Shown here: positions 42,830 through 53,745 of the stretch, one piece after another
How positions within the stretch are numbered: the first letter of the stretch is position 1
Layout: each line of letters opens with the position of its first letter
DNA from: Gigaspora margarita
Taxonomy: Eukaryota > Glomeromycota > Glomeromycetes > Diversisporales > Gigasporaceae
Direction: 5' to 3'
Assembly (NCBI GenBank): GCA_009809945.1
Contig: WTPW01000302.1
Location: forward strand, 260,170-324,169
DNA: 64,000 nucleotides
Translations under genes and position numbers: made by a program
The notes under the pieces: model-generated
Seen by the model: the letters and a program-made list of their open reading frames with translations, nothing else
Told to the model about the DNA's origin: nothing
Database searches by the model: none

Positions 42830-45800
42830 ATAGTATATTTTATTATCATATTTATGTTGAAAAAAGCATTGTACCTGTTCAGGATATATATCTACAGATT
42901 TATCACTATAAGACATGAACTTTGCTCTAATATATGAGTGATTTTCATATCTAGAGACAATCTTTGATCCATATATATCTGCTCCAATCTTTAATCTCCC
43001 AAATTGGGTAACAACTTAATCAAAAAATTGGTAGTGGTTGAACATATAATTCATGTTTATATAATGTATTATAATATTCTACTAAATTATTATAAATATT
43101 ATCAGGAAGATTTACATTCTCTTTAATTGGTTTTATTATCTCTCCAGGATATCTTTCTAATCCCATGATTTCTCTACCAGCAACAATTCTACTTGCTATA
43201 TTTAGATAAGCTACCAAATCTTCACTTTCAAACTGTTCAGTCATTTTTAAGCTCCCACATACATTTTTATCTAAAAGTAGAAGAGCTAGGTCCAATAAAA
43301 ACCTGGCTTCATTACTACTGATAGAATTTATTCGAAATTCTACCTGCGCATTTTTTATTAGGATGCACATAAGTTCAGGTTCAATTGACCAATTACTTGT
43401 TAAATATGTACCTAATAGACTATTCATTCGTTTAAAAGAATAGCACCAATATGCATATGGTGGACCATAGTCTAGACAACATTGTTTAATATGAAGGGAT
43501 AAATAGATATTTGATGATATTAGGTGAGGACCATAATGTTCCTCAATTAATTGTACCATTTTTACTAGTCGATTATGTGCTTCGTCTAGATTACTTTGTT
43601 TGCCTATTTAGTTTATTAATGAATTGCATGCATAGACGAAATTAAAAATAATTTCTCTATCTTCATGTTCTAGCAAATTTTATATACATGGAATAGTATA
43701 CACTTAATAGAATACCCTCTACTGATCGGCCATAAATCGTTTTGCTCTACATGTGACTTTTGATGGAATACGTCCTATATCTGATGGCACTTTAATATGT
43801 GCCATACGTGTTTCAATTTTTGAAAGTTTGTCTTTGCTAAGTTTACCATAATCTAATATACATTGTTTTATTATCTACTTGCTGATACCTAAGAACAGGC
43901 AATGCATTTGATCAACTACTATAAATTAACTAGATCAAAATATTTTAGCCGATATAGTTCTGACCATCTTATTCCTGTTTTTTTGATATGATTTTTACAA
44001 TTTTGGTTATTTGTACAGGATAACTGTTGCTTCGCCACATCAAAATATTGTAAAATATCTACTAGATTAAACCATTAATCTATATCTTCAAAACTACTAT
44101 AGTAATTTCTTCTGGATCCATGGCCATATGTTGCATATTTTGGGCAATAATAGCATTTTACAGCATGACTTGCATGACCACAAATTTTTCTTGTAGCAGG
44201 AACATCACTAGCCGATAATATTAATGTTACATATATCTTTCATCCATCTTTATATTCATATATTGCTGCTAATTCTACACCAGGGGAAAATTCAATCAAC
44301 TCATCGACAATTGGTGCAAAATAATTATTGATTTGATATTTACTAGGCTTATTTGGACCCAGAAAGATACCTAATATTAAAATATGTTTGGTTTGAATCA
44401 TTCTTTATGTGGTAAATTACACAAAACTCAATATATTACTCTGGTACTATGAATTGTATAATCGAATGGTTGAAACCAATTGATATTAATAGCTAGGCCA
44501 ATATGGGTATCAAGAGTATTATTTGTAAAAAATAGACTTGGATTTTTAGGATCTATAGCGAAATTTTTCCAGACATTACCCTCATTGATGTCTGAAATAA
44601 TTCTATCTGGAACATTTCTGTTCCTTGAATATTGTAATATCTCTTCAAAACCTGCTTGCTAATACATCATATAAAGTTGTTGCTTTATACTTCCAATCAG
44701 ATAAAGCTTTAATAGTCATAATAAAGTACCTTCTTTTGTTTTTATTAACTCTGATAGTGGTTCATTGCATACCGATCTTTGTGACTATGATCTATGATTG
44801 GGATATTCTAAATGTATACAGCTTTTACATACCAGTTGATTATCTTCTTCATAATTTCTAATGTCTAGTGGATTATAGAGTTTATGATACTTTGAGTATA
44901 CAACATATTTTCGATATTTGGTTGAGATACCTAAAGAAGATTTGACTGTGTGCATAGAAGTCAGAAACTTATCAGCTTTGTTAATGCTAAAATGTTCAAG
45001 CAATGAGTGTATAAACTTGATTAATACTTCGATACCAGTATCAGATATATTGAAACATTGCTAATATTTCATAATCTATAAGATAATCCAATAAATTGAA
45101 TAATTATCAAAATTGAACAGTTGATCAAAAATCTCAGGATCGATTTCTGGTGGAGCAAAATTAATAGATTTATGACTTTCTTATAAATTAGTTGACGATT
45201 TACTTCTAGTTTGTTTGGATTATTTGAAGAATTATTTGGGAAAGTAGTATCATCTGGCTCTTCAGGTGCTTTAGGTTCTTCAATTATCATATTTTTATCA
45301 TCATCTGATAGTTGATATACATCAAATGGAGTTAGTTCTTCTAAAGGGATCAATACTCATTTCTTCTTCATTATCAGCATCAGATAATATCTGTTTAAAT
45401 TTTTCTTTAGCTGCTCTTCTAGATAATAGCAATTGTTCATCAAGATCATCTTCTAAAAACAAACTTATAGCATCAGTGCTTGTTCTAGTACTATCTTCTT
45501 CATCTGATTCACTAGTTGTACTATTATTACTATTATCTGAACTACTGCTTTCAGAATCATCATCTTCAGATCCATTGTTATTTGAATCTTTACTTTCCGA
45601 ATCTTCACTTTCCAAATCTTCAATCATCATCTTTAGAACTATTGCTATCTAAACCTTTATCTTCAGAAACTTCACTTTCTGAACTATCAGGTTTTTGAAA
45701 TTCTGGAAGTGGTTCTTCTACATGTTTACGTTTTGATGAAGTTGATTGTATAGTGACTCTAGTAGGTGTTCCCATATTAGTTAGGCCGATATGTTCTTGT

Positions 45801-45883
45801 TGTGTTCTTGGGTCAACTAATCTCCCATTACATTTTGGGCAATCACATATTACTTTTTTTGTTTTACATCCGGATGATGACAT
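42830..45883 (-). pseudogene. Tnp2-like transposase relic, copy 2 (inverted, fuller N-terminus)
   Basis: Reading the minus strand from 45883: a Cys-rich start (VICDCPKCNGRLVDPRTQQE), acidic Ser/Asp/Glu tracts (45322-45700), LLLSRRAAKEKFKQIL, then regions parallel to copy 1 (LEYPNHRS, KWIIKQCI-like, IGRIPSK-like near 43780) and a 179-residue open segment (43020-43559) with LSLHIKQCCLDYGPPYAYWC and SFKRMNSLLGTYL. Homology continues past its stop to about 42830 (FGRLKIGADIYGSK). Frames are broken in many places. It diverges from copy 1 throughout, so the pair is not a recent inverted duplication. Three TATTATATCAG repeats just upstream of the start (45890-45965) may be 5' subterminal repeats. 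Plus-strand Ser/Leu-rich ORFs here are shadows. Confidence 0.65.
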
Positions 45884-46980
45884 TATTATTTACTATTATA
45901 TCAGTTTAGTATTTACGATTATATCAGATTAGTGTTTTACTATTATATCAGCTAATGTTTTATTGCTTTGCTAAATTTTTTGATATTAAAATGTATGATA
46001 CAAACCTCATCTTAAATACTTTTTTGAAATAAATATATAAATACATAAAAACAATACAGTAAAATTCGATTGATGATTGAAATTCAAATTAAGTCAATGA
46101 TCAGAACTCAAATTAAGGTTATGCAACAAATTTGATCAATTTGATCACTAAAAATTAATAATTTCCCCATAATATAAATATGATATAAACAATAATTTAG
46201 CCTGTTTTTTTCAAAATGCATTAATTCTTTTCTTTTCAGAACGCTTCTTTTTTTCTTCTACACATTAATTCTTTTCTTTCTGGTATGCTTTTTTTTTTCT
46301 TTTCTAAATGAAGGTACATATAATTCAAATATATTACAAAAATGATATACCAAATATAGTAATATTATAAACACAGAAAGACTATTGAAGATATACACAG
46401 AATTTTTCAAAAATTTTTGACATTACTGATCGTCAAATACCTTTTCAAGTGAAAACTTTGGAGAAAAATAAACACAAAAATTTTAACAAAGTAATACATT
46501 TTGTATATGAATTGGAGCAGAATTCTTCAAACTTTTAGCATATAAACATCTTTAGCGAAACAAAGTTTTTTGGAAATTTAAAGATAAACGTGTCAAAACT
46601 GTAACAAAAACACTAATTTCAACTATTCGAGTCGATATTTAACAAAATACACATGCAGTTAAAGAAGTCAAAGAGAAACATAATAAAAACAATAACAAGG
46701 AAAGAAATGAGGGTGATATTCTACAAAAAAATATACCGTATGCTAAATATTTAATAAACATATTTTTTTGAACAATAAGAATTTCTTCCGTACATTTTTT
46801 AATACATGTTTATTTTTTTTATTTAACTAAATATATTATAGTGATATACTAATATATATTATATCGTCCAGACTAATATTGATTACCTTTTTTGCATTCG
46901 AATTATTGTACTTAAATCATATTATATACAGCACATTACCTTGAAAAAATCGGCTACATAAATAGGAATCGTCAAAAATT
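45884..46980. other. Non-coding stretch upstream of copy 2
   Basis: 45890-45965 has three steps of ACTATTATATCAG. 46220-46300 repeats TTAATTCTTTTCTTT. The rest is AT-rich with no gene. Confidence 0.5.
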
Positions 46981-46983
46981 TGG

Positions 46984-47075
46984 CATTGGTTTATTTATTT
47001 ATCTAAGGTCAAGAAAACAATACTTTTATCGCATGCATATCGTTTAAGCAGATAAAAGTAAATCATTTTAATGTA
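46984..47075. repeat. Direct repeat unit, left copy (flanks the nested element)
   Basis: GGTTTATTTATTTATCTA, CGCATGCATATCGTTTAAGC and AAGTAAATCATTTTAAT match 52754-52842. The left copy ends exactly at the TA where the miniature element begins. Confidence 0.8.
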
Positions 47076-47818
47076 CAGTCAGACCTTCATAAATGCAACT
47101 TCTATAAATGCAATACCTCTCTAAATGCACATTTTTGTCTTGTCTGTAAGAAATTATTAGTACTAAATGCATGTTTTATATTCTGTAAATGCACGTTCTC
47201 TCAAATAATTTTCTATATCATGCTACCTCCCTAAATTAGGCCTCCGCATGGGCCTGGAATACCTTTGGGTACCCATGGGCAAGCCCTACAAGGGCTAAAC
47301 TAGGGCATTAATTTTAAATCCTATGGTAAGAGTAAGGGCTTGGAATTCTGAGCCCTTACAATAGCAGGTAGGACTAGGGTAATACATGTCTACTCTTGGG
47401 CTTATGGGTACCTGTTACTTTTGACATGTCCAATAGAATTGTGCCACGTGATGATTATCTACAAATATATAAAGCGATCAATCAACATCTTTTTTTTTCT
47501 GTTCTAAAATTTTTAACGTGTACTAATTACTTGAATATTGAGTTGCTAGTGTATAACTTACTAGTGCTTTTTTCTTAAGTGCTCTTTTATTCAACTTCTC
47601 TTTATAAAATTTAAAAAAAAAAAAAAAATAGAAAAAAAACAATAAATTACCTGCATCAAATATTAAATTACCCATACTAGATAAGTTTACCTGTATATTA
47701 AATTACCAAGCATAAAAGCTACAGTAAGTTGAATAGTTGTATTGTTGCAAATTTCTATTTAATAAGAATATTTGAAAACTTACTATATTAATAATACATA
47801 AAATAAGTTTGTTAAGCT

Positions 47819-50508
47819 ATGGAATATGATTTTGATGAAATTAATGAAGCTGATATACCAAACTCTAATGGCTCTGCCCCAATGTCTCCTGTCTCAGTTA
47901 ACAATGAAACTAGTAAAACAACTGGCAAAACCCCTAATAGATTAACTAGTGAAGTTGCTGATGAAACTGCTAGCAAAACTACCAATGAAACTTCTATATC
48001 ATTAAGGCATACATCTGCTATTTGGGATCATTTTTCTTTATTACCAGATGAGCCAAAGGCTAAGTGTGATCATTGCAATAGGTTATTTAGTCACAAAAAA
48101 GGGTGTAGTACATCTCATCTCCAGCGCCATCTCAATTCTTGTCTAAAATTTCAAATTTATCAAATGGTCAAACAAAATTGAAATTTAATCCTCAAACAAA
48201 AGGACCATATACGAATGATTTGGCCTGAAAAGACAAAACTGATATGGTTGTTTGGGATAAATTAAGTTTTCAATTCATAGAAAGTTAAGGCTTTCATAAG
48301 CTTATTAATAGGTTATTATCTAATTTTAGTATTAGTGCTGATATGATCAAATGAGATATTATGAAGGTTTGATAAGAGAAAGACTTTGATCAAAGAAATT
48401 CTTCAAAATGCTGAAGCCAAAATCTCTCTAACTTGTGATGCTTGGATGTCATTTCAACAACTTGGGTATTTGTCAGTTACCATGCATTTTATTAATAAGG
48501 ATTGGAACCTTGTATCAATTTTATTATCATTCCCATTAATCCCCTATTCACACACTGGTGTTAATATTGCCAACTGTATTAAGACTAAAATAGATGAGTA
48601 GTTCATTACAACTAAGGTAATTTATTTTGTCGCACTTAGTGATACCTAATAAAATAAAAACCTGATGAATTTGTAATTTACCGGATGGATAATTTGGTAT
48701 TTACTGGATTATAATCCTGACACCCAATTCCACGAGTCTGTGAAGATAGGTAACTTCAATTTAAATTCTAATGGCAAGAGGTGCGGTTAGAAATCTAAAT
48801 TATAAAACTGTAAGTTTTGTCAAGTTTTGTCAATGACGAAACTTGACAAAACTTATAGTTTTGTCAGATTTCGTTATTTCGTCAGATATTACTAGTCGCA
48901 TTAATTAAGATAATCAATTAAATAACATTTATAATTTTATTATTACAGTTACAAACTATTACTCTTGATAATGCTACTTCAAATAATATCGCAATTCATG
49001 AACTAGCCAATCATATCTCGCAAGACTCATTTATAAATATTAATAAAGATCTTTTTCATAACCGCTGTTTTGCCCACATTCTAAATCTTGTAGTCAAGGA
49101 TAGGTTGAAAAAAATTTTAAATATCATTGGAAAGATAGATAAATTAAATAGTAGTTGAAGTATATTATTTAACATACACTAATAATTAATATTATTAAAA
49201 TTTATTAGGTTTGTAACTGTGTTAAAGCAATACACACGGCACCAAGGCGGCACTAAATTTTTCTAGATATTTGTGAATCAGAATCTGTAAAATCTATAAT
49301 TCTTCCATTGGATTGTGATACTTGGTGAAACTCGACATTTCTTATATTGCAAACAGTTTTGGAAGTCAGAAAGTAATTATTAGAATGAAAGACAGAGATA
49401 GACATTTTCTGATATTTCTGATGAAAAAGAGTGGAAAAACGCTAAAGCTATTTGTCATGTTTTAAAGCCATTTTATGATTGTATGTATTATAAGAATTTA
49501 ATAGACATGGGTATTGTTGGATGTTTATATAATACGATACTTGTTTTCATGAATAGAGATGGGTATGGTCAGTTATTTTCAGTAAACTGGTTTATGACCG
49601 TAGGTCATAAACTGGTTACCAAAAATGACTAATTATGCCCATTTCTAATCGTAAAATTTTAGTTATTATATGCAAATTTTTATATTCACAATTAACTTGT
49701 CTACAAAAGCATCTGCAAGTTCATATCTGACCCTTAATAGTACTCTTGCCTCAATTTGGATTATTCATATCCATCTTTTGGGTATGAAGTTTCATTTAGA
49801 TAGTTTCGTACATGATGCCAGCCAAGTTATAATTGGAAAATTTAATAAATATTGGGAACATAACAGCCTTTTGAATATGACCGCATGTATTCTTGACCCT
49901 CATTATAAAAACCAATTTATTTCATACTACTATCATAAAAAAGAAAAACTAGAATCATGGAATCTTGATGAAAAAATATGAGATATTTGAGAAAAGTATG
50001 TTGTATATTTATTATTTGTTCAATTTTTATTTTGTTTTATTTTATTTATTTTATTTTTTTTGTTAAATTTTTAAATTTTAAGATTTGAAAATATTTATCT
50101 TCATACATATTACTTATCACCAACTATTGATCAAGTGATGATTGACTCTGAAAATAATACATCAATATTTGAAAATCATGCAGATAATTTCTTTAAATAT
50201 GCAGCAAGACAAACTCAGATTATTGAAAATGATCTGCTTTGTGAAGTAAAATAGTATTTGGATGAACCAATAGCTATAAAAACCACCAATGTACTTGAAT
50301 GGTGGAAGCATAATAAGGTTCAGTTTTCTAATTTGTTAGCAATGGCTTGAGACTTTCTTGCTATACTCGCAACAAGCATTATATCTGAACAGATGTTTAG
50401 TTGCATAGGTCGTATTATTGATGATAGTCATGCTTTGTTGGATGTAAATACTATAGCTACATTAATGTGCCAAAGAAATTGGTTAGATGTAGCTGAAAAG
50501 TTTGGCTA
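47819..50508 (+). pseudogene. hAT transposase pseudogene of the 5.27-kb element
   Basis: From ATG 47819, about 60 Thr/Ser-rich residues lead to a BED zinc finger (SAIWDHFSLLPDEPKAKCDH, then CNRLF..STSHLQRHLNSC). Later pieces are ISLTCDAWMSFQQLGYLSVT (48411), ITLDNATSNNIAIHELANHI (48961), NRCFAHILNLVVKDRLKK (49060), KFNKYWEHNSL and ILDPHYKNQF (49838-49920), and the C-terminal block YLDEP, VLEWWKHN, SIISEQMFSCIGRIIDD through LMCQRNWLDV (50251-50508). Plausible introns are 48617-48948 and 49992-50082. Dead: several in-frame stops (48179, 48228, 48599, 50252, 50348), mostly where TAG or TGA replaces a likely CAG or CGA. The family SEQ.FS.(A)GR motif reads SEQMFSCIGR. Confidence 0.85.
49556..49650. 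repeat. ~95-bp hairpin element inside the hAT
   Basis: TAGAGATGGGTATGGTCAGT and its counterpart ATGACTAATTATGCCCATTT are inverted around GGTTTATGACCGTAGGTCAT. It lies in the non-coding gap between two transposase pieces (probably an intron). Confidence 0.75.
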
Positions 50509-51124
50509 GAAGCTTTAAATTCCAAGAATATAGAGGATTATGTTTTTTTTTGATCTTATAAAGATTTTTTTAATTTTTTTTTATGATTTTATACTGTATT
50601 ATTTTGCAAATTTAATAAAATCAATTTATGGTATTGAGAAAACTTTTATCGTATATAATTGTTGCATCTTGGGATGTTAATAGAGTAATGTACTCCGGAG
50701 TAATACCAAAGTTTATCCTACTCTATGCTGGTATGGTTTAGACATTATACCACCACGAGTTATTAAGATACTATTAATCGAAGTAAGTACTCTAGAGTAA
50801 TACTATTAATATCAAATAGTTTATACTTCAGAGTTATAAATAATTATTTTTTGATTTTTGATTTTTTGCTTTTATAATACCTTATTTATTATTCAAACTA
50901 TTTATTATAATTATTTATTACTTAACTACTTATTACTCTTAAACTACAATGATGTTATTTATTACTCAAACTATTTATTATAATTATTTATTACTCTTAC
51001 TTTTAAACTACATATATTTATTATATATAATTTTTTCATCTAGATTAATTTAACAATAAAGTTACTTATTATAACTATTTATTACTCAACTATTTATTAT
51101 TCTTAAACTACGTATTTATTATAG

Positions 51125-51242
51125 GTATTTTCAAATATACTTTTGCTTTTTTTTTTTTTTTTTTTTTAACAAAAAAAGCTGAACTCAGGTTTTGTTGAAA
51201 AAAAAAACAAAAAGCAAAAAGCAAAAGTATATTTGAAAATAC
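51125..51242. repeat. 118-bp hairpin with T/A-run arms
   Basis: GTATTTTCAAATATACTTTT and its exact complement at 51223-51242 enclose a T-run, a short GC-richer centre (GCTGAACTCAGG) and an A-rich stretch. Confidence 0.8.
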
Positions 51243-51605
51243 TTTATATTTCCAACCTCTTTCTCATTGTAACTTACTGAAATTGGTTATTTACTTAATA
51301 CAAGCAGCAGAGCATTGTTTGATTTCTATTTTTAACTGTTCTTCTGAGTTAAACGCAAATAAAAGTTATGTCAAACAAGTTTTAAAAGCCCCTAGTGCTC
51401 ACCTGATATTGATGTATCATTAAACCTGAAACCCTTCATAAAACAATCATCTTGCATAACTTATATTGTGCCCAAACTAAACTGCACATGTTCAATTACT
51501 GCTCTTCCAATTTTGAGCACAACTAGTGATTGGACCCATCCAAAAAATGCTCGATAGGTGGATCCTTCTGTCACCCAGGTAGAACCCAGGTGGGTTAAAA
51601 AAACA

Positions 51606-51790
51606 ATGATACAGATATTCATGTCCGCATAATTTATTGATCAGATCAATAAATTATGCGGACATAAATGTCCATATTATTAATTAAGGGTATGCAGATC
51701 AATTTGATCCAATTAATGATATGGACATTCATGTTCGCATAATTTATTGATCTGATCAATAAATTATACAGATATAAATATCTGTATCAT
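51606..51790. repeat. 185-bp palindrome built of two palindromes
   Basis: Each half contains a hairpin around TTTATTGATCAGATCAATAA. The two halves are also inverted copies of each other (ATGATACAGATATTC at the left, ATATCTGTATCAT at the right), centred near 51700. Confidence 0.85.
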
Positions 51791-52050
51791 CATTTTAACA
51801 TTTAAATTTGAATCAAATTCAAATTTAAAATTTTCAAATTCGGGCTAAATTTTTTTTATCTTAGCCTGATAACAGATTTTCCCTCAACAGCACTCATGGA
51901 TAGAGCCTGTGGGTAGTTCAGAGGGTAACTGTGACTTAATGGGCTGAGTAAGGTAATGAAATTTGAGCCCAAGGGTAGGGCAGAATCCAGAAAATTAGGC
52001 CCTTATATCTACGAGTAGGGCTAAGATATACTGATATTTGGCCCAACCCA

Positions 52051-52485
52051 GCACAGGTTGAACAAATGAATACCGGGTATATACCAGATACATAACGGAA
52101 AACAAGTTTCCCGGTATGTACCCAGTATTTAACCAGGGATCCGCCAAATAACAGATGCATATCGGTAGCATATAGGATACATAACAGTAAGCTACCGGGA
52201 GGTAGATTAATATCAGTAACATAATAGTAGCATACCGGGACATCCCAGTATCTTACTGTTAGTTCAAATATGACTAACAGTAAGATACCGGGATGTCCTG
52301 GTATGTTACTGTTATGTTACCGATATTAACCTACCTCCTGGTAGCTTACTGTTATGTATCCTATATGCTACCGATATGCATCCGTTATTTGGCGGATCCC
52401 TGGTTGAATACTGGGTACATACCAAAAAACTTGTTTCCCGTTATGTATCTGGTATATACCCGGTATTCATTTGTTCAACCTGTGC
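52051..52485. repeat. 435-bp near-perfect palindrome at the hAT right end
   Basis: Arms of about 213 bp (GCACAGGTTGAACAAATGAA at the left, its complement at the right) meet over a loop of about 9 nt at 52264-52272, with only scattered mismatches. TACCGGG and AACAGTAAG strings recur within the arms. ORFs on both strands (51995-52243 minus, 52293-52541 plus) are mirror products of the palindrome. Confidence 0.92.
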
Positions 52486-52692
52486 AGCCCATGCAGAGGC
52501 CTACTCTAAATGCACATAGCCAATCAAATTTTAGTATTTAAAATAGGTTATATAGATTTTAGTAGAAGTTATACAAACTTAATGATCTAATCTTTAAAAC
52601 TGCAATTTAATTGGCTCTTCCAAAATGCAATACCTCTCTAAATGCATATTGTAGGCTTGTCTGTACACATTGCATTTATGGAGATTTGACTG

Positions 52693-52905
52693 TAATCAAT
52701 TATTTAATTAATAAAATTAAGTGATATGATATTAATATAAATTGTGTATTATATTGGCTTTGGTTTATTTATTTATCTACGGTCAAGGAAACAATACTCT
52801 GATCGCATATCGTTCAAGCAAATAAAGGTAAATTGTTTTAATATAATTAATTATTTAATTAATGATATTAAGCAATACAATATTAATATAAATTGTGTAT
52901 TACTT
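52693..52905. repeat. Direct repeat unit, right copy, with AATTATTTAATTAAT flanks
   Basis: 52754-52842 repeats 46984-47075. It is preceded (52696-52750) and followed (52842-52905) by similar AT-rich segments with AATTATTTAATTAAT and ATTAATATAAATTGTGTATT, so the pre-insertion locus was a tandem repeat of about 140 bp. Confidence 0.75.
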
Positions 52906-53232
52906 TTTATACTTATTATACACATTACATTAAAAATTTAGCTTATTACAACTATCTAAATAGATTGTCACCCATGTTTTAATATAATTATAATATAACA
53001 TTTATTCTATAACAACATTACTAAAATGCACCATTGGTGTTCAATACTATAATGATCTTTATCAATCAAATTTTTAAATGCAATGTAATATAGAGATCAG
53101 GTTTAACATAAATTTTTTGTTGTTTTGTTATTTTTTTAAAAAATACTTCTAACTCAAAATTTTATCTATAAAACCATCTTTTTTTTTAAAAAATAAAAAT
53201 TCCTTGTGAAATTTTACTATATACTATGTTTT

Positions 53233-53684
53233 ACTCTAACTAGGGTGTTTGGCACAGCAAAAAAATTTTGCCATGCCACAAGGTATGCCTTTTGCAAAAT
53301 TTATGCTATGGCATGCCATGGTATGCCACTATATTATTATTATTTAAATATAATATACATATAGTATATATTTATATTATAAATATAATTTCTTATACTA
53401 TACCCAGTGGCATGCCAAATTTGTTCTTTAGCATGCTATTAGGACCCCGGAATATACATAAATAGGTCAGGTTAATTATAGGATTACTAAAAAAGGAATG
53501 ATCTGCAGAAAAAACTTCAGAAATAAGCAAAAAATTACTATAAATAGAAAAAATCTGTATAAAAAACCTCAAAAATAAGTAAACTCATACCTGACCTATC
53601 TATATATATTTCGGGGTCCTATGCCACTATAGCATGCCACTATTGGCATGCTCTTGCTACTATGCCAGATACCCTAACTCTAAC
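53233..53684. mobile_element. hAT-type MITE (436 bp) with perfect 8-bp TSD
   Basis: Element 53241-53676: ends TAGGGTGTTTGGCACAGCA and (complement) TAGGGTATCTGGCATAGTAG, flanked by exact ACTCTAAC (53233-53240, 53677-53684). GGCATGCCA strings repeat inside. Without the inserted GGACCCC element it is about 256 bp. Confidence 0.9.
53442..53619. mobile_element. GGACCCC-type MITE, copy 2 (178 bp)
   Basis: Ends GGACCCCGGAATATACATAA and (complement) GGACCCCGAAATATATATAG, flanked by TA (53440-53441, 53620-53621). Sister of 33557-33733. It lies inside the hAT-type miniature. Confidence 0.92.
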
Positions 53685-53745
53685 AATTAACTCTAACTTA
53701 ACATTTATTAAATTTAATTTTTGTTTATTTTTTTTTGTTTATTTT

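Larger units (their letters stand above)
47237..52503 (+). mobile_element. 5.27-kb hAT transposon
   Basis: The termini TAGGCCTCCGCATGGGC and (complement) TAGGCCTCTGCATGGGC are inverted repeats. They are flanked by 8-bp copies CCCTAAAT (47229-47236) and CTCTAAAT (52504-52511), one mismatch, the size usual for hAT. Inside lie a decayed hAT transposase and several palindromes. Subterminal GGGCTxxxx/AGGGC strings occur at both ends (47260-47400 and 51900-52050). Confidence 0.92.
47076..52692. mobile_element. CAGTCA-type MITE (342 bp) split by a hAT element
   Basis: Outer ends CAGTCAGACCTTCATAAATG and (complement) CAGTCAAATCTCCATAAATG, with TA at 47074-47075 and 52693-52694. The two halves are 47076-47236 and 52512-52692. 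Without the insert and one target copy they total 342 bp, against 341 bp for the intact relative at 34426-34766. Confidence 0.9.
53095..53745. mobile_element. GGATCAGGTGTAAC-family MITE, split by later insertions
   Basis: GATCAGGTTTAACATAAATT at 53096, then the family interior (CTTGTGAAATTTTACTATAT, 53203). ACTCTAAC is duplicated at the insertion point of the next element, and family-like sequence resumes at 53685. Confidence 0.65.

Noticed and set aside
45326-45698. Ser/Leu- and Tyr-rich plus-strand ORFs
   Set aside because: Shadows of the acidic low-complexity part of the minus-strand Tnp2-like relic.
51995-52541. Two mirror-image ORFs of 82 residues
   Set aside because: They are the two arms of the 435-bp palindrome read on opposite strands.
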